Source of the DNA: Pseudomonas sessilinigenes
GTDB lineage: Bacteria > Pseudomonadota > Gammaproteobacteria > Pseudomonadales > Pseudomonadaceae
NCBI RefSeq assembly: GCF_003850565.1
Contig: NZ_CP027706.1
Coordinates: 4,216,001-4,280,000 of the forward strand
DNA length: 64,000 bases
Direction: 5' to 3'
The position numbers were made by a program, and so were the translations under genes. Positions 1-11,920 of the stretch are shown here, one piece after another. Under the pieces are notes generated by a model. The model had not been told where the DNA came from. It ran no database searches and saw nothing but the letters and a program-made list of their open reading frames with translations. Position 1 is the stretch's first letter, and every line of letters begins with the position of its first letter.

Positions 1-543
1 CTGGTTGACGTCATAGGTGGTGATGTCGGCGACACCCCCTTTTTCATCCTTGATCTGGATGTTGTGCGGGCCATTCATCATCAGCCACAGCTTGCCACCG
101 GACACGGTGGTCAGTTCGGCCTTGCCGCCGCCCGCCTGGATCCGCTTGGACAGCTCCATCATGTCCAGCTTGCCGGCGACCACGTGGTAGGTGAGCACGT
201 GGGTCAGGGCTGCCTTGTTCTCTGGCTTGAGCAGGGTGTCGACAGTGCCGGCAGGAAGCGCGGCGAAGGCTGAATTGACTGGGGCGAACACGGTGAACGG
301 ACCTTTGCCCTTCAAGGTCTGGACCAGCCCGGCCGCTTTCACCGCTGCTACCAGGGTGGTGTGATCGGCGGAATTGACCGCATTGTCGATGATGTCCTTG
401 GTCGGCAGCATGGCCTGGCCGCCAACCATGACGGTGTCGTGGTTCATTTCGGCGGCCTGGACGCTGGCCAGGCCCATGGCGGTGCCCAAGGTCAGGCTCA
501 ACAGGCTGGCAATCAATGGGGCTTTGATCGAGTGGCGCTTCAT
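1..543 (-). CDS. Fasciclin (FAS1) domain secreted protein, 3' end cut off
   Basis: Secreted or periplasmic protein with one FAS1 domain, a fold linked to adhesion or surface interactions; its substrate or partner in Pseudomonas is not established. The first 181 codons are visible and the gene runs off the left edge, so the C-terminus is missing. Residues 1-31 form a signal peptide (basic start, hydrophobic core, ending Val-Gln-Ala-Ala). The two FAS1 signature segments are present: [11 protein letters not shown] at residues 83-93 and YHVVAGK at 119-125. The ATG at 543 follows AAGGA at a normal distance. A longer frame on the same strand overlapping it is a shadow. Family call is firm, biological role open. 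Confidence 0.9.
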   Translation of the reverse strand, partial: MKRHSIKAPLIASLLSLTLGTAMGLASVQAAEMNHDTVMVGGQAMLPTKDIIDNAVNSADHTTLVAAVKAAGLVQTLKGKGPFTVFAPVNSAFAALPAGTVDTLLKPENKAALTHVLTYHVVAGKLDMMELSKRIQAGGGKAELTTVSGGKLWLMMNGPHNIQIKDEKGGVADITTYDVNQ

Positions 544-754
544 GATGGTGATCCTTGTGAGAGTACGGCCAGACAATTTCTGCCCGTGTGGGGTATACGC
601 AGACCACCGGCACTTGGATGCAGCTTTTTTCGACTAGATTTCAAGCAGCCATGGATCTTGAAGTCGCTTGGAACATTCGTGGCTGCACTGAGTCCAACGG
701 CTGTTTTCCCGCCACTCGATTCCGGGTGGTTTCTCGCCCCATGAGGTTGTTTCG

Positions 755-1321
755 ATGAATATTCCACGCGGTTTCGCCCTGGCTACCCTGATGACCCTGG
801 CAGCCGGTTCGGCTTTTGCCGGCGGTTTCAGCCTGAATGATGCGGCCAATGCCATTTCCAGCATGCAAGGCGGCGACAAGGCCGCCGCCACGGCGCCAAC
901 CTCGCAGACCGCCGGCCTGCTGGGGGCCCTGGGCTCGCAGCTCAATGTCACGCCCCAACAAGCCATCGGTGGTACCGGCGCCATGCTCGGCCTGGCGAAG
1001 AATCAACTGAGCGGCTCGGACTACTCGCAATTGAGCAAGAGCGTCCCGGGCCTGGACAAGCTGTCGGGCAGCAATGCGCTGGGCAGCCTGGGGGCCTTGA
1101 GCGGTGTGCTCGGCCAGTCTTCGGGGCAGAACTCCGGCCTGGACAGCGCACTGGGTAACGTCAAGAACACCAGTGACCTGAACAATGCGTTCGGCGCCCT
1201 GGGCATGGACAGCGGCATGGTCGGGCAATTCGCCCCGGTGATCCTGCAGTACCTGGGCCAGCAAGGGGTGGGCGGCTCGCTGCTGCAAAGCCTGAGCAGC
1301 ATCTGGGGCGTGGCCAAGTAA
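755..1321 (+). CDS. DUF2780 family secreted protein
   Basis: Protein of 188 residues with a signal peptide (residues 1-22, ending Ala-Phe-Ala), so exported. The mature part is rich in Gly, Ser, Leu and Gln and has the low-complexity helical character of the DUF2780 (VcgC/VcgE-like) family, whose function is unknown. It stands alone: the neighbour on the left is divergent and the next gene to the right starts about 100 bases on with its own ribosome binding site. A GAGG motif precedes the ATG. Export is directly supported; family assignment comes from overall character and size. Confidence 0.82.
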   Translation: MNIPRGFALATLMTLAAGSAFAGGFSLNDAANAISSMQGGDKAAATAPTSQTAGLLGALGSQLNVTPQQAIGGTGAMLGLAKNQLSGSDYSQLSKSVPGLDKLSGSNALGSLGALSGVLGQSSGQNSGLDSALGNVKNTSDLNNAFGALGMDSGMVGQFAPVILQYLGQQGVGGSLLQSLSSIWGVAK

Positions 1322-1426
1322 GGCGACGGGCCCCGGTGCCAGCGCGCCGGGGCCAATCCTCCAGTGTTCGGCGAATCGGGCCTGTGATATATCTCGCGCC
1401 CCGTTTTCCAAGGAAGCCCGAACGCG

Positions 1427-1855
1427 ATGTTCATGGATGCACTGAAGATGTCTCTGCCCGCCAATGCGGTGCTTGGTTTTACCCTCTACATGCTGGGCGC
1501 GGCCCTGGTCTTCGCCCTCTACGCCTTCATCTACACCCGCCTGACGCCCCATAACGAATTCGCCCTGATCCGCCAGGGCAACAGTGCGGCGGCTATCGCC
1601 CTGGCCGGTGCCTTGCTGGGCTTCGCGATCCCGGTGGCCAGCGCCATTTCCCACTCCATCTCGATCATCGACTTCCTGCTCTGGGCGGCGATTGCCGCCG
1701 TGGTGCAACTGCTGGCGCTATTGGCCGTGAGCCTGACGCTCAAGGGCTTGTCCCAGCGCATCGTCGACCAGGAGAACGCCGCGGCGATCCTGGTGGCTGC
1801 GGTTTCCGTCGGTGTCGGCCTGCTGAATGCGGCCTGCATGACCCCATCGACCTGA
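1427..1855 (+). CDS. DUF350 inner-membrane protein (YjfL-like)
   Basis: Small polytopic membrane protein of 142 residues with four hydrophobic segments (about residues 13-37, 50-75, 82-107 and 115-137), matching the DUF350 / UPF0719 family typified by E. coli YjfL. AAGGAAG lies 10 bases before the ATG at 1427. The next gene starts 10 bases after the stop, so it is probably the first gene of a three-gene operon with the DUF1190 lipoprotein-like protein and the ATP-grasp enzyme. The same trio occurs in enterobacteria (yjfL/yjfM/yjfC, ygiB/ygiC). Biochemical function is unknown. Confidence 0.85.
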   Translation: MFMDALKMSLPANAVLGFTLYMLGAALVFALYAFIYTRLTPHNEFALIRQGNSAAAIALAGALLGFAIPVASAISHSISIIDFLLWAAIAAVVQLLALLAVSLTLKGLSQRIVDQENAAAILVAAVSVGVGLLNAACMTPST

Positions 1856-1865
1856 GGGCGCAGCG

Positions 1866-2636
1866 ATGAAACGCAGTAGAAGCGTGCGCCTGGTTCTGCT
1901 GGGCAGTGTGCCGTTCGCCCTGGCGGCCTGTGATGGGCAACCCCAGGCGACCCGGGTCGTGCGCCAGGTCCAGCATTTCAGCACCCCAGAGGAGTGCGCC
2001 CAGGCGCAGGTTCCCATGGATATCTGCCTGGACGCTCGTCACGATGCCTGGGCATATGGCCAAGAGGACGGCCCGCGTTATTGGGACCTGAAGCGTTGCG
2101 AGGCGGATTTCCTGCCGGGCGCTTGCACCCTCTCCAGCGATGGCCGGGCCTATGTGCCGATGTTCTACGGGTTCGCCCTGACCACTGATCGCACGGTGCC
2201 GGTTACTCCAGAGGAAGAGCAGCAGGCGGCGACCGATAGTTCCAGCAGCAGCTCCAGTAGCACCGGTTCCAGTAGTGGCAGTAGCTCGGTCAGTGGTGGT
2301 GGTGGTGGTGGTGGTGGTGGTCACAGTTCGAGCTCCTCGGGTTCGAGTTTCTGGCGCTGGATCGGCCTGGACTCGACGCCTGAGCCACGCTACTTCACCG
2401 AAGGCCTGTACAAGGAGCGTGACGCCCAGGGCGGTGAACGCCTGAGTACCCTCGGCCAGCAGGTCGAGGGCGGCAAGAGCTTCCCCGGCGCCAGCAGCGG
2501 CCGTTTCGCTATCTCCAGCCCCGAGCACTTCACCAGCACAGGCAGCTCCTTTTCCGGTGCCCATGAGGTGGTCAGTCGCGGCGGCTTCGGCTCCAGCTCC
2601 AGCTCCGGCCACAGCAGCTGGGGGTTCGGTTCTTGA
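1866..2636 (+). CDS. DUF1190 (YgiB/YjfM-like) protein with Ser/Gly-rich linker
   Basis: Protein of 256 residues. The N-terminus is a signal sequence ending Leu-Ala-Ala-Cys (about residues 18-21), a plausible lipobox, so likely a lipoprotein. A conserved cysteine-containing region follows (EECAQAQ, MDICLDARHDAW, RCEADFLPGAC), typical of YgiB. The centre is a Ser-rich stretch interrupted by nine consecutive glycines encoded by nine GGT repeats (2295-2321). The C-terminus is again Ser/Gly-rich and ends in a Gly-Phe-Gly-Ser tail. The stop overlaps the TTG start of the next gene, so the two are translationally coupled. Role unknown; likely partner of the ATP-grasp protein. Confidence 0.85.
   Translation: MKRSRSVRLVLLGSVPFALAACDGQPQATRVVRQVQHFSTPEECAQAQVPMDICLDARHDAWAYGQEDGPRYWDLKRCEADFLPGACTLSSDGRAYVPMFYGFALTTDRTVPVTPEEEQQAATDSSSSSSSSTGSSSGSSSVSGGGGGGGGGHSSSSSGSSFWRWIGLDSTPEPRYFTEGLYKERDAQGGERLSTLGQQVEGGKSFPGASSGRFAISSPEHFTSTGSSFSGAHEVVSRGGFGSSSSSGHSSWGFGS
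2295..2321 (+). repeat. (GGT)9 in-frame triplet repeat
   Basis: Nine uninterrupted GGT triplets encode nine glycines in the linker of the DUF1190 protein. The neighbouring serine codons are mixed AGC, AGT, TCC and TCG, so the perfect GGT run is a real microsatellite rather than simple codon bias. Confidence 0.95.
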
Positions 2637-3790
2637 AGCGGGTCCACAGCACGCCGCGCCCGGACTGGCAGGCCACGGCGCAGCGACTGGGGTTCGGCTT
2701 CCACACTTTCGATGGCGAGCCCTATTGGGACGAGTCGGCCTACTATCAGCTCAGCCTGCGACAGATCGAGGAGCACCTGGAGGACCCGACCCAGGCGCTG
2801 CATGAGTTGTGCATGGAGCTGGTGGCCGAGGTGGTGGAGAGCGAGGAGCTGCTGCAGCGCCTGGCCATTCCCGAGGCGTTCCACGAGCTGGTCCGCAGCT
2901 CGTGGAAGCGCCGCGATCCGCACCTCTATGGACGCATGGACCTGTGCTACGACGGCCACGGCCCGGCCAAGTTGCTGGAGACCAACTACGACACCCCGAC
3001 CTCGCTGTACGAGGCGAGCTTCTTCCAGTACGTCTGGCTCGAGCAGCAGATGCAGCGTGGCCAACTGCCGGCGGGTTGCGACCAGTTCAACAGCATCGAG
3101 GACAAGCTGCTGCAAGCCTTCGTGCAGGGTGGCTTCGGCTCGCCGTTGTACTTCTCCTCGGTCCGTGGCTCGGTGGAAGACCGGGGCACCGTCGAATACC
3201 TGCGCGACATCGCCCGCCAGGCTGGCCTGCGCACGCGGATGATCGATATCGAGGACATCGGCCTCGATGCTGGCGGGCGTTTCGTCGACCTGCAGGGCAC
3301 GCCCATCGACAACCTGTTCAAGCTCTATCCGTGGGAGCAGATGTTCAACGAAGACTATGGCCGGGCCATCGCCGCTAGCCGCACCGGCTTCGTCGAGCCG
3401 CCATGGAAGGCGATCCTCTCCAACAAGGGCGCCATGGCCCTGCTCTGGGAGCGTCATCCGGGGCATCCGAACCTGTTGCCGGCGTTCATCGACGAGCAGC
3501 CGACCGGCGACCTGCAACCGGGCTGGGTACGCAAGCCGTTCTTTTCCCGGGAGGGCGCCAATGTGCAGATCCGTACAAACGCTGGCGAACGGTTGAGCGA
3601 GGCCGGGCCCTACGGCGCGGGCCCGAGCATTCGCCAGCAGTTCCAGCCGTTGCCGAACTTCGCCGGCAACCACACCGTGATCGGTAGCTGGGTGATCGGC
3701 GACCGGCCGGCGGGGATCGGCATTCGCGAGGACAATTCGCCGATCACCAAGGACAGCAGCCGTTTCCTGCCCCATGTGATCCTCGACTGA
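2633..3790 (+). CDS. Glutathionylspermidine synthase-like ATP-grasp protein (YgiC/YjfC)
   Basis: Protein of 385 residues matching the YgiC/YjfC family, homologous to the C-terminal synthetase half of bifunctional glutathionylspermidine synthase but without the amidase half. Visible signatures are the ETNYDTPTSLYEASFFQY segment (about residues 115-132), the WEQMFNEDYG region and a C-terminal glycine-rich ATP-grasp segment (VIGDRPAGIGIREDNSPIT). The start is TTG at 2633, overlapping the upstream stop by four bases with a GGGGG tract just ahead; no in-frame ATG lies nearby. The real substrate of this family is not settled, so the synthase name should be read as homology only. Confidence 0.87.
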   Translation: MKRVHSTPRPDWQATAQRLGFGFHTFDGEPYWDESAYYQLSLRQIEEHLEDPTQALHELCMELVAEVVESEELLQRLAIPEAFHELVRSSWKRRDPHLYGRMDLCYDGHGPAKLLETNYDTPTSLYEASFFQYVWLEQQMQRGQLPAGCDQFNSIEDKLLQAFVQGGFGSPLYFSSVRGSVEDRGTVEYLRDIARQAGLRTRMIDIEDIGLDAGGRFVDLQGTPIDNLFKLYPWEQMFNEDYGRAIAASRTGFVEPPWKAILSNKGAMALLWERHPGHPNLLPAFIDEQPTGDLQPGWVRKPFFSREGANVQIRTNAGERLSEAGPYGAGPSIRQQFQPLPNFAGNHTVIGSWVIGDRPAGIGIREDNSPITKDSSRFLPHVILD

Positions 3791-3930
3791 ACCCTGTCCG
3801 ATACCGCCTCGCAGGGGACGTGTCGTCGCTTACAAAAAATCCCCGCTAAGCCTGGCGCTGCAAGTGCCGGGCTAGAGGGCTCTTTTTGGCATGGGCCGAT
3901 CCTGCTGGCGCGCCGGGGGTTGCGCGGTGC

Positions 3931-3960
3931 TTGACAAGGTTTCTGGCGCGGCGCTTAGAT
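3931..3960 (+). promoter_or_regulatory. Sigma-70 promoter of the amidase operon
   Basis: A perfect -35 hexamer TTGACA (3931-3936) is followed after 18 bases by TTAGAT (3955-3960), a fair -10. It lies about 145 bases upstream of amiE and just ahead of the leader hairpin, the arrangement known for the P. aeruginosa ami operon, where transcription starts constitutively and is controlled later by antitermination. The interval 3791-3930 holds no gene that I can see. Confidence 0.7.
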
Positions 3961-3962
3961 AA

Positions 3963-5144
<1,182 letters not shown>

Positions 5145-5224
5145 CCTGCGCTGCAGGTTGAGCGGCGGGCTGCTGCCGGGCGGCCCGCGTCCTTTTCTTC
5201 CCAGCGCAAGATGGAGTCATTCCC

Positions 5225-6343
5225 ATGCCCTTCCTGACCGACATGCTGGAGCAGTCGCAGCGTCGCCAGGCCCAGGACCAGGCCCTGGCCAGCGAGAACC
5301 GCGCCGATGCGCCGCTGGCCCAGGCCCACCTGGCCAGCCAGGCGGCGCTGCACAGCCGTTACCGTTTCGATATCGAGGCCATCATGGCCAGTTTGCGCGC
5401 CGAGATCCTCGGCCAGGACCAAGCCTTGCGCAGTGTCCAGGACATGCTCCGGGTGGTGCGCGCAGACATCACCGATCCACGCCGCCCGCTCTACACCGCG
5501 TTGTTCCTGGGGCCCACCGGGGTGGGCAAGACCGAGATCGTGCGGGCCCTGGCCAGGGCCCTGCATGGCGATGCCGATGCCTTCTGCCGCATCGACATGA
5601 ACACCCTGTCCCAGGAGCACTATGCCGCCGCGCTCACCGGGGCGCCGCCCGGCTACGTGGGGGCGAAGGAGGGCAACACCCTGTTCGACCAGGACAAGCT
5701 CGACGGCAGCCTCGGGCGCCCCGGCATCGTGCTCTTCGACGAGCTGGAAAAGGCCAGCCCGCAGGTGGTCCAGGCCCTGCTCAACGTGCTGGACAACGGC
5801 ATGCTCACGGTGGCCTCGGGCGAGCGCAGCTACAGTTTTCGCAACAGCCTGATCTTCATGACCAGCAACCTCGCGGCCCGGGAGATCCAGGGCTACGACC
5901 AGCGCCGCAAGGGCTGGCTGGGCTGGTTGTTGCCCTCCACCGCGGCTTCACGGCATCGGGCGGTGGAGAAGCTGGTCAGGGCCCGCTTGCTCAAGGCTTT
6001 CGCCCCGGAGTTCGTCAACCGTATCGACAACATCATTACCTTCAACTGGATCGAGCGCGGCCTGGTGGAGCAGTTGGTGGCGCTTGAGGTGCAGCGGCTC
6101 AACCGGCGCCTGGAGAAACACCGCTGCAGCCTGGTGGCCACGCCCCAGGTGCTGGCCCATGTGGCCCGTGCCGGTTTCGACCGGCAGTTCGGCGCCCGTG
6201 CGTTGCGCCGCAGCGTGCGCCAGCATCTGGAAGTGCCCCTGGCCGAATTCCTCCTGGAGTACCACGCTCCGGTCATGGGCGAGCCGCCGGTGGTCTATGC
6301 GGCGCACATGGCGCAGGGCAGGATCGGGTTCAGCCGCCAGTAG
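5225..6343 (+). CDS. amiB: AmiB, AAA+ ClpX-like chaperone of the amidase operon
   Basis: AAA+ ATPase of 372 residues, ClpX/ClpA-like, with Walker A GPTGVGKT at residues 96-103, Walker B LFDE at 170-173, a sensor segment FMTSNLAARE and a C-terminal ClpB D2-small domain with the arginine-finger-like FGARALRR region. In P. aeruginosa AmiB has been discussed as an accessory ATPase acting with the AmiS membrane protein; its substrate is not known. It lies 80 bases after amiE with GGAG ahead of the ATG, second in the operon. No N-terminal zinc-binding domain and no Lon or ClpP protease domain is visible. Confidence 0.93.
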   Translation: MPFLTDMLEQSQRRQAQDQALASENRADAPLAQAHLASQAALHSRYRFDIEAIMASLRAEILGQDQALRSVQDMLRVVRADITDPRRPLYTALFLGPTGVGKTEIVRALARALHGDADAFCRIDMNTLSQEHYAAALTGAPPGYVGAKEGNTLFDQDKLDGSLGRPGIVLFDELEKASPQVVQALLNVLDNGMLTVASGERSYSFRNSLIFMTSNLAAREIQGYDQRRKGWLGWLLPSTAASRHRAVEKLVRARLLKAFAPEFVNRIDNIITFNWIERGLVEQLVALEVQRLNRRLEKHRCSLVATPQVLAHVARAGFDRQFGARALRRSVRQHLEVPLAEFLLEYHAPVMGEPPVVYAAHMAQGRIGFSRQ

Positions 6344-6357
6344 CTGCGTTGAATTAG

Positions 6358-8114
<1,757 letters not shown>

Positions 8115-8146
8115 ACCAAGAACAACAATAACGCGAGGGTATCGTC

Positions 8147-8653
8147 ATGCTGCTTGGATTGATTCTGCTGTACGTGGGCGCCGTGCTGTTCGTCAACGGC
8201 ATCTGGCTGATGGAGCGCATCAGTGGCAGGGAGGTCGCGGTGATCAATGCCCTGGTCGGCAGCCTGAGCCTGCTGGTGGCCCTGTACATGATCTTTCTCG
8301 CCGGCGAGGTGCGGGGCGGGGCGCTGACCCTGCTGTTCGCGTTCACCTACCTGTGGGTGGCGGCCAACCAGTGGCTGGGCAACGACGGTCGGGGGCTAGG
8401 CTGGTTCTGCCTATTCGTCAGCCTCACCGCGGCCACGGTGGCGATCCAGGCGCTGGGCGATCTGGGCGGGGCTTTCGGGGTGTGGAACGCGCTCAACTGG
8501 CTGGCCTGGACCCTGCTGTGGTTCACCTTCTTCCTGCTGCTGGGGCTGTCGCGCAAGATCCAGCGCCAGGTGGCGTTGTTGACCCTGGTGTGCGCGATCG
8601 GTACCGGCTGGATTCCCGGGCTGTTGATCCTCGGGCAGGTGCTCAAGCCCTAG
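8147..8653 (+). CDS. amiS: AmiS, UreI/AmiS family amide channel
   Basis: Inner-membrane protein of 168 residues with six hydrophobic segments, the layout of the AmiS/UreI family of urea and short-amide channels. Conserved family features are [15 protein letters not shown] at the start, the YLWVAANQW segment near residue 69 and the [16 protein letters not shown] segment near residue 120. Last gene of the amidase operon; it starts 32 bases after amiR. Likely role: uptake of acetamide for AmiE. The gene runs convergently into the acyltransferase gene with only about 30 bases between stops. Confidence 0.93.
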   Translation: MLLGLILLYVGAVLFVNGIWLMERISGREVAVINALVGSLSLLVALYMIFLAGEVRGGALTLLFAFTYLWVAANQWLGNDGRGLGWFCLFVSLTAATVAIQALGDLGGAFGVWNALNWLAWTLLWFTFFLLLGLSRKIQRQVALLTLVCAIGTGWIPGLLILGQVLKP

Positions 8654-8684
8654 GGGCGGCGCCCCCAGGGTAGCGGGATGGGGC

Positions 8685-9572
8685 TCAGTCGGCCCCGGCC
8701 AGCAACGCGTCGATACGCTGGTCCTTGTCGGTCCACAGCTGGTTGACCCAGTCCTGGACCTGCTGGCGGAACGCCGGGTCGTTCTCGTAGTCGCCGTGCC
8801 ACAGAGCCGGGTCCAGCTCACGGGTGCGGATATCGATGATCACCTTGGGCACGTTGCCGCTGATCAAGTCCCAGAAGCCGGGAATGCGTTCCTGGGGGTA
8901 GACCACGGTGACGTCCAGCATGGCGTCCAGCTGTTCGCCCATGGCGGCCAGGACGAAGGCCACGCCGCCGGCCTTGGGCTTGAGCAGGTGGCGCAAGGGC
9001 GAGGCTTGCTGCTCGCGCTTGGCCGGGGTGAAGCGGGTGCCTTCCAGGTAGTTGACCACGGTCACCGGCTGGCGCTTGAACAGCTCGCAGGCGGCCTTGG
9101 TGATCTCCAGGTCCTTGCCTTGCAGTTCCGGGTGCCTGGCCAGGAAGGCCTTGCTGTAGCGCTTCATGAAGGGGTAGTCCAGCGCCCACCAGGCCAGGCC
9201 CAGGAACGGCACCCAGATCAGTTCCTTCTTGAGGAAGAACTTGAAGAACGGCGTGCGCCGGTTGAGGGTCTGGATCAGGGCCGGGATGTCGACCCAGGAT
9301 TGGTGGTTGCTGACCACTAGGTACGAGGTGTCTTCACGCAGGCCTTCGCCACCGCGAATGTCCCAGCGGGTGGGGATGCAGGAGGCGAAGATCAGCTTGT
9401 CGATCTCGGCCCAGGTCTCGGCGATCCACATCACCGCGCCGGAGGCATAGTCCCGCAGGCGGCCCGGCAGGACCAGCTTGAGCAGGGCGAACACCATCAG
9501 GGGCCCGAACAGCACCAGGGTGTTGAGCAGAAGCAGCAGGGTGACGAGACAGCCGGTGAGCAGTCGGCGCAT
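8685..9572 (-). CDS. PlsC-family acyltransferase (YihG-like)
   Basis: Membrane-anchored glycerolipid acyltransferase of 295 residues. An N-terminal hydrophobic segment (about residues 8-32) anchors it. The acyltransferase HX4D motif is NHQSWVD, followed by a FFLKKEL block and the EGTR motif in VVNYLEGTRFTP. This arrangement fits YihG-type lysophosphatidate acyltransferases. The ATG at 9572 is preceded by AAAGAG; an upstream TTG/ATG extension adds a poorly supported leader. It stands alone on the minus strand, and the acyl substrate cannot be read from the sequence. Confidence 0.88.
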   Translation of the reverse strand: MRRLLTGCLVTLLLLLNTLVLFGPLMVFALLKLVLPGRLRDYASGAVMWIAETWAEIDKLIFASCIPTRWDIRGGEGLREDTSYLVVSNHQSWVDIPALIQTLNRRTPFFKFFLKKELIWVPFLGLAWWALDYPFMKRYSKAFLARHPELQGKDLEITKAACELFKRQPVTVVNYLEGTRFTPAKREQQASPLRHLLKPKAGGVAFVLAAMGEQLDAMLDVTVVYPQERIPGFWDLISGNVPKVIIDIRTRELDPALWHGDYENDPAFRQQVQDWVNQLWTDKDQRIDALLAGAD

Positions 9573-9804
9573 AAGGCACTCTTTACAATTTTTGGGGCGC
9601 GTAATGATAAGCAGCTTCGGCGAGCAGGCCAAATTCTAGTGTGCTGGCGAATGTTTCACCTGCGCTATGACAAGCTTTTTACAGTAACGCTCGGAACGGG
9701 CCGATCGTGCCCGAGGAAGCGGATAGCCTTTGCCGACTTTACGGATTTTCCCTGTTTCGCCACAGGCGCCTAATCGGCCGATACCCTCAATCGGAGCCTG
9801 TCCC

Positions 9805-10680
9805 ATGAACCGCCCCCTGGACCCAGCCGCCCTGGCGGCCTATTTCGATAGCCAATACAACGCCCGGGCCAGCGTCGCCGATTATGCCCAGTACCCGCGC
9901 CTGTACCGAGCGCTATCGGACGCCGCCCATGCCCGTACACCTTGTCATCGCGATGTGGCCTACGGCAGTGGAGCCAACGAGCGACTGGATATCTTTCCGG
10001 CAGCGCAGAGCGGGGCACCGGTGCTGCTGTTCATCCATGGCGGTTACTGGCGCGCGCTGTCGAAGGCCGACTCGGCGTTCATGGCTCCGGCACTCACCGC
10101 TGCCGGGGCCTGTGTGGTGGTGCTGGACTACGACCTGGCGCCCGCCGTGACCCTGGACCAGATCGTCGACCAGGCCCGCCGTGCATTGGCCTGGCTCTAC
10201 CGGCACGCCAGCGAATTCGGTGGCGATCCTCAGCGGCTCTATGCCAGTGGCAGTTCGGCGGGTGGCCATCTGGTGGGCATGCTGATGGCCGGAGGCTGGC
10301 AGGCTGGCCTGGGCGTACCGGACGATGTGCTGCGTGGTGCGCTGCCGATCAGCGGGCTGTTCGACCTGGAGCCGCTGCGCAGTACCCATATCAATGAGTG
10401 GATGCAGTTGAGCGTCGAGGATGCCCGGCGCAACAGCCCGCTGTTCCATTTGCCAAGCAGTGGTGCAGGGGAGCTGGTGATCAGCCACGGGGGCCTGGAA
10501 AGCGCGGAGTTCGCCTGGCAGTCCGCAAGCTTTCTCAAGGCCTGGAGGGATAGCGGATTTACCGGGCGGATGGTACCGGCGCCCGATAAGAACCACTTCG
10601 ATGTGGTGCTCGAACTGGGCCAGCCCGGTACACCACTTTACCAGGCGCTGTGCCGGCTCATGGGGCTGGACGTGCGGTAA
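9805..10680 (+). CDS. Alpha/beta hydrolase, arylformamidase-like
   Basis: Serine hydrolase of 291 residues with an HGGYW oxyanion motif (about residue 75), a nucleophile elbow GSSAGGH (about 153-159) and a late Asp/His pair (APDKNHFD). The HGGYW plus SAGGH combination is shared with kynurenine formamidases and BD-FAE type esterases. No signal peptide. The ATG at 9805 follows a CGGAGCC motif. It lies upstream of an AraC regulator and, beyond that, of genes for a flavin monooxygenase and a quinolone ring-opening dioxygenase. That enzyme would release N-acylanthranilate, a fitting substrate for this hydrolase. The hydrolase call is firm; that substrate is inference from context. Confidence 0.85.
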   Translation: MNRPLDPAALAAYFDSQYNARASVADYAQYPRLYRALSDAAHARTPCHRDVAYGSGANERLDIFPAAQSGAPVLLFIHGGYWRALSKADSAFMAPALTAAGACVVVLDYDLAPAVTLDQIVDQARRALAWLYRHASEFGGDPQRLYASGSSAGGHLVGMLMAGGWQAGLGVPDDVLRGALPISGLFDLEPLRSTHINEWMQLSVEDARRNSPLFHLPSSGAGELVISHGGLESAEFAWQSASFLKAWRDSGFTGRMVPAPDKNHFDVVLELGQPGTPLYQALCRLMGLDVR

Positions 10681-10689
10681 CACCCGTTG

Positions 10690-10705
10690 CCGGCGGTAAC
10701 GCCGG
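10690..10705 (+). other. GNRA-type hairpin after the hydrolase gene
   Basis: CCGGCG-GTAA-CGCCGG, a 6-bp stem closed by a GNRA tetraloop, begins ten bases after the hydrolase stop. No T-run follows, so it is at best a 3'-end stabiliser or weak terminator. Nothing else stands out in 10706-10888. Confidence 0.35.
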
Positions 10706-10888
10706 GTGACTGGAGCCAGGGGCGGCAGGCGGGCTGCCCGCCCGCGAGTTATCCGGAAAAACCGCCAATGTTATCCACCGGCTGCCCTGGCCGACGGGTG
10801 CCGGCCAAGCTGGCATGGAGCGTGCCTCAGCGACCTGGAGTACGCCACAAGAGCGTGCGTCCGATCTTGCATTCCAAGGTGCCGTGCG

Positions 10889-11893
10889 ATGAACACCATC
10901 AATTCCATTCGAGACATTTGCACTGAGGGCCGCGACCTTGCCTACGCCCAGCATTGGATGACCGCCATTTGCGGGCCCCATGAGTTGAGCTCTCGTGGTC
11001 CCGGCCAGGTGCGCTTCAGCCATCGCGGTACGGTACTGCGCTCGACGGCCATGACCTTGGGCCTGATGCACCACGGTGCCGAGGTCAGTGTCAGCATCGA
11101 AGATGGCGTGGGCCTGGACTGCTACAGCCTGAGCCTGCCCTTGAGCGGCGAGCAGCAGGTCAATGTCGGCGGATGCACCCTGGGCTCGGATCGCAACCGT
11201 GGGGTAATTCTTTCGCCCTATGGGGCCCAGCAACTGGATATCGCCGCCAATTGCCTGCAGTTGCACATAGCGATCCCGCGCCAGGCCATGGAGCAGGGCC
11301 TGGAGCATCTGCTGCAGCGACCGATGCAGGAGCCGCTGCGCTTCGAGCCTTCGATCGATGCCGTGCAGGGCGCCTCCGGCAGTTGGTGGCGCATGGTCGA
11401 GCATCTGGTACAGGACCTGCGCACCAGCATCGCCCTGTATGACCAGCCCGGGTTCACCCGGGACCTGGAGCATGCATTGATCAAGGGCCTGCTCCTGGCC
11501 CAGCCGAACAACTACAGCGCCAGGTTACGCCAGGATCAGGAGCGCCACCTGCCGCATTACCTGGTACGGGCCCGGGAGTTCATCCATGCCCATGCCCGGG
11601 AGGCGTTGGACCTGGACGCGATCGAAGCGGCCGCTGGGGTGTCGCGCTCCAAGTTGTTCGAGTGTTTTGGCCGGTACCTGGGGGTACCGCCGATGATCTA
11701 CCTCAAGCGCTATCGCTTGAATGGCGTGCGCGAGCAACTATTGGAGGACGGTTGCCCGGGCAATATCTCGGCGATTGCCATGTCTTGGGGATTTTTCCAC
11801 CTGGGGCGGTTTTCTGGCGAGTACCGCAAGCTGTTCGGCGAGACGCCCAGCGCGACCTTGCAACGCCTGGTGGCGCGGCGGGGCGGCCACTAA
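10889..11893 (+). CDS. AraC family transcriptional regulator
   Basis: Regulator of 334 residues. The N-terminal 200 residues resemble the AraC_binding_2 sensor domain of XylS/AntR-type aromatic-degradation regulators. The C-terminal double helix-turn-helix lies at about 225-330, with AGVSRSKLFECFGRYLGVPP in helix region one and WGFFHLGRFSGEYRKLFGETPS in region two. The GFxHLGRFSxxYxxxFGExPS pattern is the AntR/BenR style. The ATG at 10889 is preceded by AAGGT. It runs convergently to the monooxygenase-dioxygenase pair and is the natural candidate regulator of that pair and of the hydrolase upstream; the inducer is unknown. Confidence 0.9.
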   Translation: MNTINSIRDICTEGRDLAYAQHWMTAICGPHELSSRGPGQVRFSHRGTVLRSTAMTLGLMHHGAEVSVSIEDGVGLDCYSLSLPLSGEQQVNVGGCTLGSDRNRGVILSPYGAQQLDIAANCLQLHIAIPRQAMEQGLEHLLQRPMQEPLRFEPSIDAVQGASGSWWRMVEHLVQDLRTSIALYDQPGFTRDLEHALIKGLLLAQPNNYSARLRQDQERHLPHYLVRAREFIHAHAREALDLDAIEAAAGVSRSKLFECFGRYLGVPPMIYLKRYRLNGVREQLLEDGCPGNISAIAMSWGFFHLGRFSGEYRKLFGETPSATLQRLVARRGGH

Positions 11894-11920
11894 CGCCGCG
11901 CCGCGCTGGCAGATGGGCTT

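Noticed and set aside
641..1708. A 355-codon minus-strand frame over the DUF2780 and DUF350 genes
   Set aside because: The sense proteins have a signal peptide and TM segments with good ribosome binding sites; the antisense product has neither family nor sensible composition.
10771..10779. TTATCCACC as a third DnaA box
   Set aside because: One mismatch and isolated; not enough to call.
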